Below are positions 16,096 through 25,422 of a stretch of 43,181 nucleotides of DNA, in pieces (position 1 is the first letter of the stretch; every line of letters starts with the position of its first letter). Below the pieces are notes generated by a model. It was not told where the DNA came from. It ran no database searches and worked only from the letters and a program-made list of their open reading frames with translations. The translations under genes were made by a program, and so were the position numbers. The DNA comes from CAYFYJ01 sp964347415 (GTDB taxonomy: Archaea; Aenigmatarchaeota; Aenigmatarchaeia; CG10238-14): positions 1 through 43,181 of the forward strand of contig CAYFYJ010000002.1 in assembly GCA_964347415.1 (NCBI GenBank), in the 5' to 3' direction.

Positions 16096-17079
16096 TTGGT
16101 TAGATTCAAGGATTTTAGGATTAAAGAGTTTCGACCCAAAAGAGTATTGTTTTCTGTGGGTATTGGTGTCATTACTTTAATAATACTCATGGTTGTCATT
16201 AATCCTCTTGAACTTGATTTTAACGAATTCGGTGTTAAATTCACTGGTCTGTTCGCTGGGATCGGTTCAAGGTTCACTGGTTTGTTCTCTGGAGACAGTA
16301 CATCGGAAGAGGCTGAAACTCTGGATGAATCCTCAGCAGAAACTACTTCTACCACTTCTGTCGTGACTACTTCAACTTCAACAACTCCGGTTACAACAAC
16401 CCCCCCTGCAACAACTACACCACAAACAACAACGTCTGTATCAACAACCACTACCACAGTACCAGAACTAGATCATGTTGTTTTTTCCGAGGTATATTAT
16501 GACGCAGAGGGTGGACCAGAGGAAGAATGGTTTGAGCTCTATAATCCTACAGATGATTCTATCGATTTGTCAGGTTTAACAATCAAAGACAATAGTGGAA
16601 GCTATGAAATTCCAGAGGGAACGGTTATTGATGATAATGAGTTTTTAGTAATGGCGAAAAATGAAACGGCATTCGAAAACTTATATGGATATTTACCCGA
16701 TCTTAACTATTCGGGACTTAGTTTGGCTGATTTAGGAGATTATCTAATACTTAAGAATGGCAGTGAAGAAATAGACATGGTTGCATGGGAAGAAGGAGAT
16801 CGAGTATATCCTGAGTGGAATATAGAAGCTGATGAAGGCGAATCTATTCGAAGAGATCCTCCAGATCGGGATACTAATACCGAAAACGATTGGGAAAGTC
16901 ATATGGAACCTAATCCAGACATTGGTGGATTGATTACTACATCCACTACTACGACAACATCAACTAGTACGACCACTATTCCAACCTCAACTTCAACTTC
17001 AACTTCTACTACAACAACGAGCACTACAACGAGTTCTTCGACGAGCACTACAACGAGTCCCGAAACCGAAGAGTCTTAG
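16096..17079 (+). CDS. Membrane-anchored lamin-tail (LTD) domain protein with Thr/Ser stalks
   Basis: 327 residues from a TTG start, 7 nt after the strong SD GGAGG. One transmembrane segment (residues ~17-36), a Thr-rich stalk (~75-120), then an LTD domain: VVFSEVYYDAEGGPEEEWFE and LYNPTDDSIDLSGLTIKD (residues ~128-170), with FLVMAKNETAF. A second Ser/Thr-rich tail closes the protein. LTD domains are Ig-like folds found in secreted archaeal and bacterial proteins, often with nucleases or adhesins. Predicted extracellular. Confidence 0.85.
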   Translation: MVRFKDFRIKEFRPKRVLFSVGIGVITLIILMVVINPLELDFNEFGVKFTGLFAGIGSRFTGLFSGDSTSEEAETLDESSAETTSTTSVVTTSTSTTPVTTTPPATTTPQTTTSVSTTTTTVPELDHVVFSEVYYDAEGGPEEEWFELYNPTDDSIDLSGLTIKDNSGSYEIPEGTVIDDNEFLVMAKNETAFENLYGYLPDLNYSGLSLADLGDYLILKNGSEEIDMVAWEEGDRVYPEWNIEADEGESIRRDPPDRDTNTENDWESHMEPNPDIGGLITTSTTTTTSTSTTTIPTSTSTSTSTTTTSTTTSSSTSTTTSPETEES

Positions 17080-17109
17080 TTTATAAATTCAAATTTTAAA
17101 ACAATTTTC

Positions 17110-17856
17110 ATGCCATTCCTAGAACTCTTAATAATTTTTTTGGTTGGACTGTTCGCAAGTTCTATAGGTACAATAGTTGGTGGAGGAGGTCTAATCAACG
17201 TACCAATGTTTATATTCTTAGGTCTACCTGCCCAATCGGCCGTAGCTACGAACAAATTATCCAATTTTGGATTCCTAGCAGGTTTCTATAAATTCAAGAA
17301 AGAAGGGAAAGTCGATATGAAATTGGGCTTAGTACTAGCAACCTTTACTATGATCGGTGGGTTGATTGGAGCTAACTTACTCCTACAAATGCAGGAAAAC
17401 ATTCTAAAAAGATTGATAGGAGTTATCACAATTCTTGTCTTGGCGGTAATAATTCTCAAGAGAAATATCGGATTAGAGAAAATAAAAACAAAAGTTACAC
17501 CAGTCAAAAGATTCTTTGGTTACATAGTTACTTTTTTCTTAGGGATCTATAACGGCTTTTTTGGCGGCGGAGTTGGTACTTTTTACAGTTATGTTTTAAT
17601 TCTCATATTCGGTCAGACATTTATAGAGAGTGCTGGTACTAGGAAGGTTCTTACGTTACTCTCTAATTTTATCGCTACAATAGTTTTTTTAATGGCAGGT
17701 ATAATCAATTACACCTATTTCATCGTTCTGTTTTCGTCAACAGTCATTGGCTCATACGTCGGATCTGCTTATGCAATAAAGAAAGGTGAGAAATGGGTTA
17801 GAAATCTATTCATAGTTGTTGTTTTATTAATGGCAATAAAATTATTATTCTTTTAA
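17110..17856 (+). CDS. TauE/SafE (DUF81) family membrane transporter
   Basis: 248 residues, about seven or eight transmembrane segments. Family hallmarks: the N-terminal Gly-rich IGTIVGGGGLINVPMF, QSAVATNKLSNF, and in the second half the repeated GIYNGFFGGGVGTF with GTRKVLTLLSNF. The family exports sulfite, sulfonates and other anions; the substrate here is unknown. The M24 peptidase gene follows closely (14 bp) and could be co-transcribed. Confidence 0.9.
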   Translation: MPFLELLIIFLVGLFASSIGTIVGGGGLINVPMFIFLGLPAQSAVATNKLSNFGFLAGFYKFKKEGKVDMKLGLVLATFTMIGGLIGANLLLQMQENILKRLIGVITILVLAVIILKRNIGLEKIKTKVTPVKRFFGYIVTFFLGIYNGFFGGGVGTFYSYVLILIFGQTFIESAGTRKVLTLLSNFIATIVFLMAGIINYTYFIVLFSSTVIGSYVGSAYAIKKGEKWVRNLFIVVVLLMAIKLLFF

Positions 17857-17870
17857 ATGAAGTGAATTAT

Positions 17871-18986
17871 ATGAGACTAATTTCTGAGCAAAAAATAGAA
17901 CAATTCAGAGAAGAATTAAAGAAGAGAAAGATAGATGCAGCATTATTTCTCACATCTGAACCAATCCATGACGTTAACATAGAGTACTTCACAGGTTTTC
18001 AGCAAACAAGGTTTTTTTCATTTAGTTGTCTGTTGATTTCCCAGGATAACTCAGTTTTAGTCGTTTCCCCTTTAACTTATGATCAAGCTTTGATGGAAGC
18101 AGAAACCGATGAGATAATCAATCTAAGGGATTATGGCAATAGTCTAACAAAGGTTTTGAAAGAAAAATTAAAGAAATTTAAAACAGTAGGCGTTATCGAA
18201 AGGATTTTTCCACACAAACTATCCAAAAAATTCAAAGTCAAATTTAAAGATATCAGCGACATAATCCTTGAACTAAGAAGTGTAAAAGAACTAGAAGAAA
18301 TCAAAAGAATAGAAAAGGCCTGCCATATAACAAACCAGGGGATAAAATTCATAGAAAAGAACTTGGACAGAAAAGTGACAGAGAAGGAATTGGCTTTAGC
18401 ACTACAACAAAAATTAATCAAAAAGGGGGCAGATGAGTTAGCATTCCCTACTATTATGACTTCTGGTAACAGATCTAGTTTCATTCATCCCCATCCATCA
18501 TTCACGAATAAAAAAATACAGAAAGGTCTTGGACTGATAGATTTTGGCGTAAGATACAAAGGATATTGTTCTGATGTCACAATTCCTTTCACTGTTTCTA
18601 GACTATCTACAAGACAAAAGAAGATGGTTAAGACTGTTAAGAAGGCCTACCAAAAAACGATTAATGCCGTAAAAATCGATGTTCCAACATGGAAAGTTCA
18701 TAATTCAGCTGAAAAAGTCATAAAAAAGAATCGTTTTGAATTCAAGCATTCTGTCGGCCATGGCATAGGACTGGATTTACACGATTTGCCAACCTTATCA
18801 CCAAAACCAAGAGTTAAAGAAGAGTTGAAGGATTGGAAAGCGTTTAAGATGAAAGAGAACATGACTTTCACCATCGAGCCGGGGGTTTATGAACTGGGTT
18901 TTGGTGGTATAAGACTTGAGAACGATATTTTGATGACAAAGAATGGTCCTAAGATTTTGACTGAATCAAAACCAATAACTATATGA
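17871..18986 (+). CDS. Xaa-Pro dipeptidase/aminopeptidase (M24B family)
   Basis: About 371 residues from ATG 17871 (AAGTGA provides an SD; a GTG at 17862 is also in frame). N-terminal creatinase-like domain (residues 1-125), then the pita-bread domain with all five metal ligands: LIDFGVRYKGYCSD (two Asp), HSVGHGIGLDLHD (His), FTIEPGVY (Glu), GIRLENDIL (Glu). HPHPS before the metal site and the C-terminal ligands are typical of prolidase or aminopeptidase P rather than methionine aminopeptidase. Cleaves next to proline in peptides in the cytosol. Confidence 0.92.
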   Translation: MRLISEQKIEQFREELKKRKIDAALFLTSEPIHDVNIEYFTGFQQTRFFSFSCLLISQDNSVLVVSPLTYDQALMEAETDEIINLRDYGNSLTKVLKEKLKKFKTVGVIERIFPHKLSKKFKVKFKDISDIILELRSVKELEEIKRIEKACHITNQGIKFIEKNLDRKVTEKELALALQQKLIKKGADELAFPTIMTSGNRSSFIHPHPSFTNKKIQKGLGLIDFGVRYKGYCSDVTIPFTVSRLSTRQKKMVKTVKKAYQKTINAVKIDVPTWKVHNSAEKVIKKNRFEFKHSVGHGIGLDLHDLPTLSPKPRVKEELKDWKAFKMKENMTFTIEPGVYELGFGGIRLENDILMTKNGPKILTESKPITI

Positions 18987-19681
18987 TGAAAAAATTTCAA
19001 ACTTTTATTATGAAGTTTATACTGATTTTGATATTTTTTTCACTCTTACTTTTACCTACCGTACTTTCTGATATTGTGGATATCACGATCGAATACGGAA
19101 CTACCACAACTCCTGTAGGAGAAACGACCACACCTAGTGGAGACGGTGGGGGGAACGGTGGAGGAGGTGGACCTGGTGTTACAACTATTCCTTCTGAAGA
19201 ACTAGTACCGGGTTACTCACTAACATACTCGATGCCAGCTTCTTTTGATGTTTACCAGAATGAAACAGGTATTTTTAATGTAGAAGTAAACAACGAAGGT
19301 CAACTATCGTTAAATAACATTTTCATGACCGTGTCTGGAATAGCTGGCGGTTCATACTCGATCAACCCAGGGAGTATAAGCACATTAGAACCAGGTCATT
19401 CTTATACTTTTTCAGTATCTATTGATCCGGAAAAGGTTGATTTCGGGACACATACTCTAACTATCGCAATAACTTCCGATGAAAAAGATGAAGTCGCATC
19501 AATGTCATTAGATGTGAAAAGCTATACTAGAGAAGTTGCTAAACAAATGGAAGAACAAGAAAAAACTGAAGAAGAAATTAAACCTAGATTGGAAGCAATC
19601 AGATATTTGTTAATGGGTATAGTCCTAGTCACGGGACTGGCGCTTTTGAACTTTTTCCTCGGTCTCAAAAAGGGGGCATAA
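18983..19681 (+). CDS. Cell-surface protein with signal peptide, Gly-rich linker and C-terminal membrane anchor
   Basis: 232 residues, overlapping the M24 stop by 4 nt. Signal peptide (residues ~8-29), Thr- and Gly-rich linker (TTTPVGETTTPSGDGGG, ~39-66), then an Ig-like/CARDB-type beta domain (YSMPASFDVYQNETGIFNVE, FSVSIDPEKVDFGTH, LTIAITSDE), a short coiled coil (EMEEQEKTEEEI-like) and a transmembrane helix at ~208-228. Probably displays a beta domain outside the cell. The internal Ig-like part resembles CARDB/alpha-galactosidase NEW3 domains. Confidence 0.75.
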   Translation: MMKKFQTFIMKFILILIFFSLLLLPTVLSDIVDITIEYGTTTTPVGETTTPSGDGGGNGGGGGPGVTTIPSEELVPGYSLTYSMPASFDVYQNETGIFNVEVNNEGQLSLNNIFMTVSGIAGGSYSINPGSISTLEPGHSYTFSVSIDPEKVDFGTHTLTIAITSDEKDEVASMSLDVKSYTREVAKQMEEQEKTEEEIKPRLEAIRYLLMGIVLVTGLALLNFFLGLKKGA

Positions 19682-19706
19682 ATAATTGGAGGTTGATATA
19701 ATAAAT

Positions 19707-20099
19707 ATGAAACCAGAAAAAACCGACATCAAAAAAATAATAACTTTTTACGTATTAATCATGCTATTCGCATTTGTCGTAGCCTTCCTAACTCAGTACA
19801 TCTTAAAGGGGACTAATTTGTTCGAGGATTTAGGCTTATTACCCAAGGACAAGTGTTTAGGCTCTCTATCCATATCCAATTCTGGTTGTTTGTTTAAAGC
19901 AAAGATTTCAATGAATGATTGTCTAGGAAAAACCTATGAAGTAAAAGAAGGCTCATGTTCTGGAGATGTAAAATGTGAGGGGTCAGTAGATTATGATTTT
20001 ACACAATCAACTTGTGATTGGGAAGACTCGTCTGGTAATCATAACTATGTTCTTTGCATAGGGAATAAATTAAAAGATTCGGTTTCAAAGACATGTTAA
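19707..20099 (+). CDS. Single-pass membrane protein with Cys-rich ectodomain
   Basis: About 130 residues from ATG 19707, with GGAGGTTGAT upstream (19688-19697). One membrane helix (residues ~12-36), then ~95 residues with nine Cys (KDKCLGS, SGCLF, DCLGK, SCSGDVKCEG, TCDW, LCIG, KTC), consistent with several disulfides outside the cell. No family recognised. Directly downstream of another surface protein gene (25-bp gap), suggesting a joint surface structure. Confidence 0.65.
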   Translation: MKPEKTDIKKIITFYVLIMLFAFVVAFLTQYILKGTNLFEDLGLLPKDKCLGSLSISNSGCLFKAKISMNDCLGKTYEVKEGSCSGDVKCEGSVDYDFTQSTCDWEDSSGNHNYVLCIGNKLKDSVSKTC

Positions 20100-20146
20100 T
20101 TGTTTCCTAACAAAACATTTAAGCCATAGGAAAATAAAAAATAACT

Positions 20147-20782
20147 ATGAGACTGTTTGGTAGAAAAAAGGAAATTGAAGAACCGGAAGGACCTCTTGAA
20201 ACAGAGATGAGGGATTTGGATAAACTCACTGTAGAAGAAGATTCTGTCGATATTCCTGAATTGCCACCCGAGTTAACTAGAATAAAAGAAAAAGCAGGAA
20301 CAGAGGCTGAAAAAATAACAAAAAGGTTAAGGGGACCGAAGATACTGCCTGAACCAACAGAAGAAAAGCGAGAAATTCAACTGGAAGAATTGCCTTTGAA
20401 AGAATTGAACGAGAAGATCGACAAGGAATTGAAGCAGGTTAAGCAAAGGATGAAAGACCTGGGGAACTTGAACAAATTAACTTTAGATAGTCCAAAGATT
20501 ATAGGTTTGATGAACTTGTACACAGAATACAAAGATAAGCTAAATCAATTCATCGAAGAGATCAACAGGATGGAGTTAACTGCTCTAGCCTCGAAAAGAA
20601 CTTTTGCAGCTATCTACAAATTCAGAGCTTGCAAGGGATTGTCAGAGATGAAGAAAGAGATAAAAAAGATTGAAGCATCGTGTAAGAGAGCAGGTTTTAT
20701 ACCGACTAAGGTTCATGATATACTGAAATCGAGAGCAGAAGATTTGATCGACGGGTTTTCACGGAAATCAAAAAACGAGTAA
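20147..20782 (+). CDS. Coiled-coil protein, hypothetical
   Basis: 211 residues, soluble and highly charged. Residues ~1-90 are acidic and Pro-containing and probably disordered (EIEEPEGPLETEMRDLDKL), and ~85-205 form helices (KELNEKIDKELKQVKQRMKD onward). No family recognised. It follows three surface-protein genes and may be a cytosolic partner of them, but this is only context. Confidence 0.65.
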   Translation: MRLFGRKKEIEEPEGPLETEMRDLDKLTVEEDSVDIPELPPELTRIKEKAGTEAEKITKRLRGPKILPEPTEEKREIQLEELPLKELNEKIDKELKQVKQRMKDLGNLNKLTLDSPKIIGLMNLYTEYKDKLNQFIEEINRMELTALASKRTFAAIYKFRACKGLSEMKKEIKKIEASCKRAGFIPTKVHDILKSRAEDLIDGFSRKSKNE

Positions 20783-20869
20783 ACCATAGCTTGAGCTAAT
20801 ATTCTCTCTTCTTTATTCTAAAAAATAAATATTCTTTAATCTTGAAACCAATTTTAATAGCATAAATTC

Positions 20870-22219
20870 ATGAGGGATTCTATGAAAAAAATTAGAGTTA
20901 TGATATTAGGTGCCGCTGGAATGGATTTTCACATCTTTAACACGGTTTTTAGGGACAATGAAGGATACGATGTTATTGCTTTTACCATGGCTTCTGAGCA
21001 GAATCTTGGCACGGTAGGAGCAAGGAAAAGAAAATATCCACCTGAATTGGCAGGAGAGTTGTACCCTAATGGTATTCCTATATTTCCAGAAACAGATATG
21101 GAAAAACTCATAAAAGAAAAAAATATCGATCAAGTTATCTTAGCATATTCTGACATATCACATGTTTACGTCATGCATCTGGCTTCCAGAGTTTTGGCCA
21201 GTGGTGCTGATTTTAGATTAATTGGGATTAAAAAGGCGATGTTAAAATCAAAAAAACCAATCGTGGCGATTTGTGCTGTTAGGACTGGATGTGGGAAGAG
21301 TCAAACCTCTCAAAAAGTCTGTCAGATCCTCAGAAAAATGGGCCATAAAGTAGTAGCAATAAGGGAACCGATGCCATATGGTAATCTAGTTGAACAAGCC
21401 TGCATGAGAATTGCCACTTACGAAGACATGAAAAAATATAAGTGTACGATAGAGGAACGTGAGGAATATGAAGCTTACATAGAAAATGATTTTGTCATAT
21501 ACACGGGCGTAGATTATGGACGAATCCTCAAGCAAGCTGAGAAAGAAGCTGATATAATCGTCTGGGATGGTGGGAACAATGAAATATCTTTTTATGTACC
21601 AAATCTTCAGATAGTGGTTGCTGATCCATTAAGACCTGGACATGAAATATCCTATCATCCTGGTGAAGTCAACGCAAGAATAGCAGATGTTGTCATCATA
21701 AACAAAGTCAATTCTGCTGAAATGAAAAACGTAGAAATCGTAAAAAATAACATTAAAAAAATTAACCCAGAAGCTATAATCATTAAAGCCAATTCTGTAG
21801 TGACTGTAGAAGACCCAGAGAAAGTAAAGGGTAAGAAGATTTTGGTCGTTGAAGATGGACCGACATTAACACATGGCGGCACATCCTACGGAGCTGGAAT
21901 AATAGCCGCAAAACAACTTGGATGTGAGATAGTAGATCCAAGGCCTTATGCTGTCGGTACAGTGAAAGAAACTTACAAGAATTTTCCAAATTTAGGTAAA
22001 GTCTTGCCAGCGATGGGTTATAGTGATAAACAGATAAAAGAATTAGAAAAAACAATCAACAGAGCCGAATGCGATGCAGTTTTAGTCGGTACACCTTTTG
22101 ATTTGGCCAAGTTACTGAAAATCAATAAACCTTCTGTTAGGGTCAGATATAAAATTGAAGAGATTGGAAAACCTGATTTAGAAAAAATTTTAAATAAGTT
22201 TCTTAAGAGAGTGGGGTAA
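20870..22219 (+). CDS. Cyclic 2,3-diphosphoglycerate synthetase-like ATPase
   Basis: 449 residues. Rossmann-like N-terminal part (VMILGAAGMDFHIFNTVFRD), then a P-loop AVRTGCGKSQTSQKVCQIL (residues ~137-155), IIVWDGGNNEISF, VVADPLRPGHEISYHPGE, VIINKVN (NKxD-like) and DGPTLTHGGTSYGAG. This matches the methanogen cDPG synthetase family, which closes 2,3-bisphosphoglycerate into a thermoprotective osmolyte with ATP. Homologues occur in many archaea that are not known to make cDPG, so the substrate is uncertain. The last seven bases overlap the 3' end of tRNA-Pro on the other strand. Confidence 0.85.
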   Translation: MRDSMKKIRVMILGAAGMDFHIFNTVFRDNEGYDVIAFTMASEQNLGTVGARKRKYPPELAGELYPNGIPIFPETDMEKLIKEKNIDQVILAYSDISHVYVMHLASRVLASGADFRLIGIKKAMLKSKKPIVAICAVRTGCGKSQTSQKVCQILRKMGHKVVAIREPMPYGNLVEQACMRIATYEDMKKYKCTIEEREEYEAYIENDFVIYTGVDYGRILKQAEKEADIIVWDGGNNEISFYVPNLQIVVADPLRPGHEISYHPGEVNARIADVVIINKVNSAEMKNVEIVKNNIKKINPEAIIIKANSVVTVEDPEKVKGKKILVVEDGPTLTHGGTSYGAGIIAAKQLGCEIVDPRPYAVGTVKETYKNFPNLGKVLPAMGYSDKQIKELEKTINRAECDAVLVGTPFDLAKLLKINKPSVRVRYKIEEIGKPDLEKILNKFLKRVG

Positions 22220-22302
22220 CCGAGATTTGAACTCGGGTTGCCAGCATATTGTATTTTCAATTCCCCAAGCTGGAGGCCTAGACCAAACTAGCCGATTACC
22301 CC
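22213..22302 (-). tRNA. tRNA-Pro(GGG) with 16-nt intron
   Basis: Acceptor GGGGTAA/TTACCCC, D-stem GGC/GCC, anticodon stem CCAGC/GCTGG, T-arm CCGAG-TTCAAAT-CTCGG. Loop TTGGGG then a 16-nt insert after position 37, then T38; anticodon GGG. UUG of the loop pairs with CAA of the intron, leaving the 3-nt bulge UAU before the anticodon stem, with the splice point UA|U, as in a bulge-helix-bulge. Without the intron the tRNA is 74 nt. Confidence 0.92.
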
Positions 22303-22418
22303 TCAGGTTCAATTAGGGATTGAAAAAACTTATTTTTACTCAAATAAAAGTCTAATGTCGAACCGAAGGGTTACGACAAGGTTTAACCTATATCTATCAT
22401 AAAAAATAAATCTTTTAT

Positions 22419-23696
22419 ATGCGTGAGATCATTGTCGGCAGGGTGCAAAAAGACATTAAGAATTTTGGCATAAAATGCACCGGTTATCTGGGTAAACACA
22501 TCGTGGGAGAGGGGGAAGAAGCCCATCTAGCGAACAAGATTGCCCTTGATTTGCTCAGACCCCATATAATCTTGATCTGTGGGAAAAGAGGGAGTGGGAA
22601 GAGCTACACAGCCGGAGTTCTGATGGAAGAAATCGCTCTACTACCAGAAAAATATAGGAAAAACCTGACTGCTGTCGTTATAGATACTATGGGTATTTAT
22701 TGGGCTACAAAACTCGGTAATGAACAACAAGTGGTTTTATTGGATGAATGGGGATTAAAGACAACGGAACTGGAAGATAGAGTTAAAGTATATGTACCTT
22801 TCGAACAAAAACTAGAGTTTGAAGAAGCTGATGTTCCTGTTGATTTTGGTATATCCATCCCACCATACGAGTTCTCAGCTGAAGATTGGACCCTGGCTTT
22901 CAACTTACCGATGACAAACCCGATAGCGATAAGCCTTCAGAAGTCTGTTAACGATTTGAGGAAAAAAGAAGAAAAATTCCAGATCGATGATTTGATATCT
23001 CAAGTAAAAGATTCTAGATCGATAGACACACATACCAAATCTGCTTTAGAGAACATGCTATCAGTCGCCAATCAGTGGGGAGTGTTCGGGGAGAAAGGAA
23101 TAAAGATAGAAGAAATAATGAAACCAGGTATGATCAACATTTTCGATGTTTCCCGTCTACGAGCCACAGAGGCATGGTCTGTCCGTAATCTTTTGGTCGC
23201 CATGATATGCAGAGAAATATACAGTCAAAGAATCATTTCAAGAAAACAAGAGGAACTGGCGAAAGTAGGGGGAACAAGATTAAAAGAAAGGAAGCCGATG
23301 GTCTGGTTGTTCATGGACGAAGCTCATCAATTCATTCCTGCAGATACAGTCACAGTATCGACAAACCCTATACTCGATATAGTCAAACAGGGAAGAGAGC
23401 CTGGCATTTCTTTTGTTCCGATGACACAGATGCCGGATAAAATCCATCAAGATGTTGTGTCTCAAGCTGATATGGTTATTTCTCATAGGTTAACTTCTAA
23501 GAACGATTTGGATGCTTTGCATGCAGTGATGCAGACTTACTTGATGGAAGATATATGGAAATATATTGATTCCTTACCGAAATGGGTTGGTTCGGCGATA
23601 ATACTGGATGATAATTCTGAGAGGATTTATCCCGTACAAGTTAGGCCAAGATACGCATGGCATGCTGGAGAAGCAGCTGTAGCTATTACTAGTTAA
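22419..23696 (+). CDS. HerA-like DNA translocase/helicase (DUF87 ATPase)
   Basis: 425 residues. An N-terminal beta domain with GRVQKDIKNFG and HIVGEGEEAHLANKIALDL, Walker A CGKRGSGKSYTAG (residues ~53-65), Walker B VWLFMDEAHQF (~297-307), then GREPGISFVPMTQMPDKIHQ (sensor region) and the arginine-finger zone SHRLTSKNDLDALH. HerA-type ATPases act with NurA in end resection or in DNA translocation; no nurA is seen nearby. Cytosolic, expected hexamer. Confidence 0.9.
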   Translation: MREIIVGRVQKDIKNFGIKCTGYLGKHIVGEGEEAHLANKIALDLLRPHIILICGKRGSGKSYTAGVLMEEIALLPEKYRKNLTAVVIDTMGIYWATKLGNEQQVVLLDEWGLKTTELEDRVKVYVPFEQKLEFEEADVPVDFGISIPPYEFSAEDWTLAFNLPMTNPIAISLQKSVNDLRKKEEKFQIDDLISQVKDSRSIDTHTKSALENMLSVANQWGVFGEKGIKIEEIMKPGMINIFDVSRLRATEAWSVRNLLVAMICREIYSQRIISRKQEELAKVGGTRLKERKPMVWLFMDEAHQFIPADTVTVSTNPILDIVKQGREPGISFVPMTQMPDKIHQDVVSQADMVISHRLTSKNDLDALHAVMQTYLMEDIWKYIDSLPKWVGSAIILDDNSERIYPVQVRPRYAWHAGEAAVAITS

Positions 23697-23723
23697 ATTA
23701 GTTTCTTAAAATAAAAAGAAAAA

Positions 23724-23915
23724 TTAAGGAAGAGAGAGCTTTAATCCAGTTTTAGCAAGCTTACCTCTCTCTATAAGCCTCTCCCTGATCCTTTCGTATT
23801 TGTCAGGATGTATGTTCAAAAGAGTAGCCATCTTAATGATTCTAGGCTCATGCACTTTCCCATTTCTCTTATTCTCCTGTTTGATCAGGCTAAATACAAC
23901 TTCTTCGGCTTCCAC
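23724..23915 (-). CDS. Small winged-helix-like protein downstream of ftsZ
   Basis: 63 residues, all helical, with MATLLNIHPDKYERIRERLI and RGKLAKTGLKLSLP at the end, suggestive of a small HTH/winged-helix. No family recognised with certainty. It lies 74 bp after the ftsZ stop on the same strand, and convergent with the HerA-like gene. It might regulate or share a transcript with ftsZ. Confidence 0.55.
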   Translation of the reverse strand: MEAEEVVFSLIKQENKRNGKVHEPRIIKMATLLNIHPDKYERIRERLIERGKLAKTGLKLSLP

Positions 23916-23989
23916 TTCAGTTTCACCTCTTTCTTTTTCCCTTTCTTTAAAAAAAAGAAAAAAGGGAGGGGGTGTTCATCCCTTAAGCA

Positions 23990-25144
23990 TTATCTTATGA
24001 TGTCAATCCCGAGGGTTTGACTCATTTCTCTTATGACGGGTTTTTCATACGATACAGGGCCAAGTATATATGGCGATTGGACTCCGGTTATTATCGTTAT
24101 GACTTGTATCTTTCCACCAAACTCTGGTAGAATCCTTGCTCCCCATATGACCTGAGCAGACGGATCCAAATGTTGAGATACTGTTTCTCCGATTAGGTTG
24201 ACTTCATCCAGTCTCATATCGTTGCCACCGGTTATGTGTATCAATGCCCCTCTAGCTCCGGTATAGTCTACATCTAGTAACGGGTTGGTCAAAGCTTTTG
24301 TTACAGCGTCCATTGCTCTATCAGAACTATTGCTTTCTCCAACTCCTAATGCTGCTACTCCACCAGCATGCATTATCGCTCTCACGTCTGCATAGTCTAC
24401 GTTTACTAATGATGGCAATGTTATCGTCTCAGTTATCCCTTTTACCATCGATGCGATTAACTCATCAGCAAATGCGAATGCCTGTTGTATCGGTAACTCA
24501 CCAGCATACTTTAACAATCGGTCGTTCTCGATTACTATTACAGTGTCAGTAACTTGTCTCAATCTTGCTAATCCCTCTTCTGCTTTGGCTATCCTTGAAC
24601 CTTCAATCTTGAATGGCATCGTCACTACTCCTATAACGATAGCGTTCATTGATTTAGCAATTTCCGCAACCACAGGAGCAGCTCCAGTTCCTGTTCCTCC
24701 TCCTTCACCAGCACATACAAAGACCAAGTCAGCTGCAGACAATGACTCTTTTATCTCATTCCTTCCTTCTTCAGCAGCTTTTCTACCGACATCCGGATAA
24801 CCACCGGCACCTAAACCCTTTGTTAATTCTTTACCAATCAGGATCTTTCTATCGGCCTTGCCTACTGTTAAGTGCTTAGCGTCTGTATTCAAGGATACTG
24901 TGTTAGCACCTTGGATTCCCATTTCAGATAACCTAGTAACTGTGTTCTGACCTGCACCACCGCATCCGAATACTACTATCTTTGCTTTCTTGACACAGAA
25001 CCCAAATTCTTCCTCAGCCTGCTTGAAATAATCTATATTTTGTTGTGTTTGTCCAGAACTGTTTTGGATTTTGAACCTGTCCCATTGAGAATCGGTCTCA
25101 TTTCCAAACTTTCTATTCAAAGCGTTTTCCATGATCGATTTCAT
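23990..25144 (-). CDS. ftsZ: FtsZ, tubulin-like cell-division GTPase
   Basis: 384 residues. N-terminal extension of ~50 residues, then VVFGCGGAGQNTVTRL (residues ~58-72), the tubulin signature GGGTGTGAAPVVAE (148-161), and the T7 synergy loop NVDYADVRAIMHAGG (~248). Forms the GTP-dependent division ring at the membrane. The C-terminus (EMSQTLGIDIIR) is short and hydrophobic, the place where archaeal FtsZ binds membrane adaptors such as SepF. Start ATG 25144 follows the SD AGGAGG (8-nt spacing). Confidence 0.95.
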   Translation of the reverse strand: MKSIMENALNRKFGNETDSQWDRFKIQNSSGQTQQNIDYFKQAEEEFGFCVKKAKIVVFGCGGAGQNTVTRLSEMGIQGANTVSLNTDAKHLTVGKADRKILIGKELTKGLGAGGYPDVGRKAAEEGRNEIKESLSAADLVFVCAGEGGGTGTGAAPVVAEIAKSMNAIVIGVVTMPFKIEGSRIAKAEEGLARLRQVTDTVIVIENDRLLKYAGELPIQQAFAFADELIASMVKGITETITLPSLVNVDYADVRAIMHAGGVAALGVGESNSSDRAMDAVTKALTNPLLDVDYTGARGALIHITGGNDMRLDEVNLIGETVSQHLDPSAQVIWGARILPEFGGKIQVITIITGVQSPYILGPVSYEKPVIREMSQTLGIDIIR

Positions 25145-25422
25145 TTTCTTTCCTCCTATTTCTTCAAACCTATATTTTGCTTCGTCGATTTTTTTTTATA
25201 TTCTCGACTCGTAAATATTCAAGGAAAAAAGGTCTTTAGAGGCCTTAGAATTAGACTCGACTTAACAGTACCGAAAACAGTTAAAATTAGACTCAAGTAT
25301 ATATTTTTTCTGTTGTATTTATATTGATTTACTATAGAATAGAACCTAATTTTCTATTGGAGCTTCCTGTGGAGCTACCTTCATTTCCTATGGATTTCCT
25401 GTGGAGAAAATATAAATTGAAA
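25145..25422 (-). promoter_or_regulatory. ftsZ upstream region with two sets of short direct repeats
   Basis: 278-bp gap between the asnC-like stop and ftsZ. On the minus strand, ATATAAAAAAAA at ~25195 is the likely ftsZ TATA box. Further upstream (plus-strand reading) AATTAGACTC occurs twice (~25249 and ~25284), and four related 11-mers occur at 25352-25362, 25364-25374, 25385-25395 and 25396-25406 (TTCCTGTGGAG and variants). These are candidate operator sites. No RNA gene is seen here. Confidence 0.45.
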
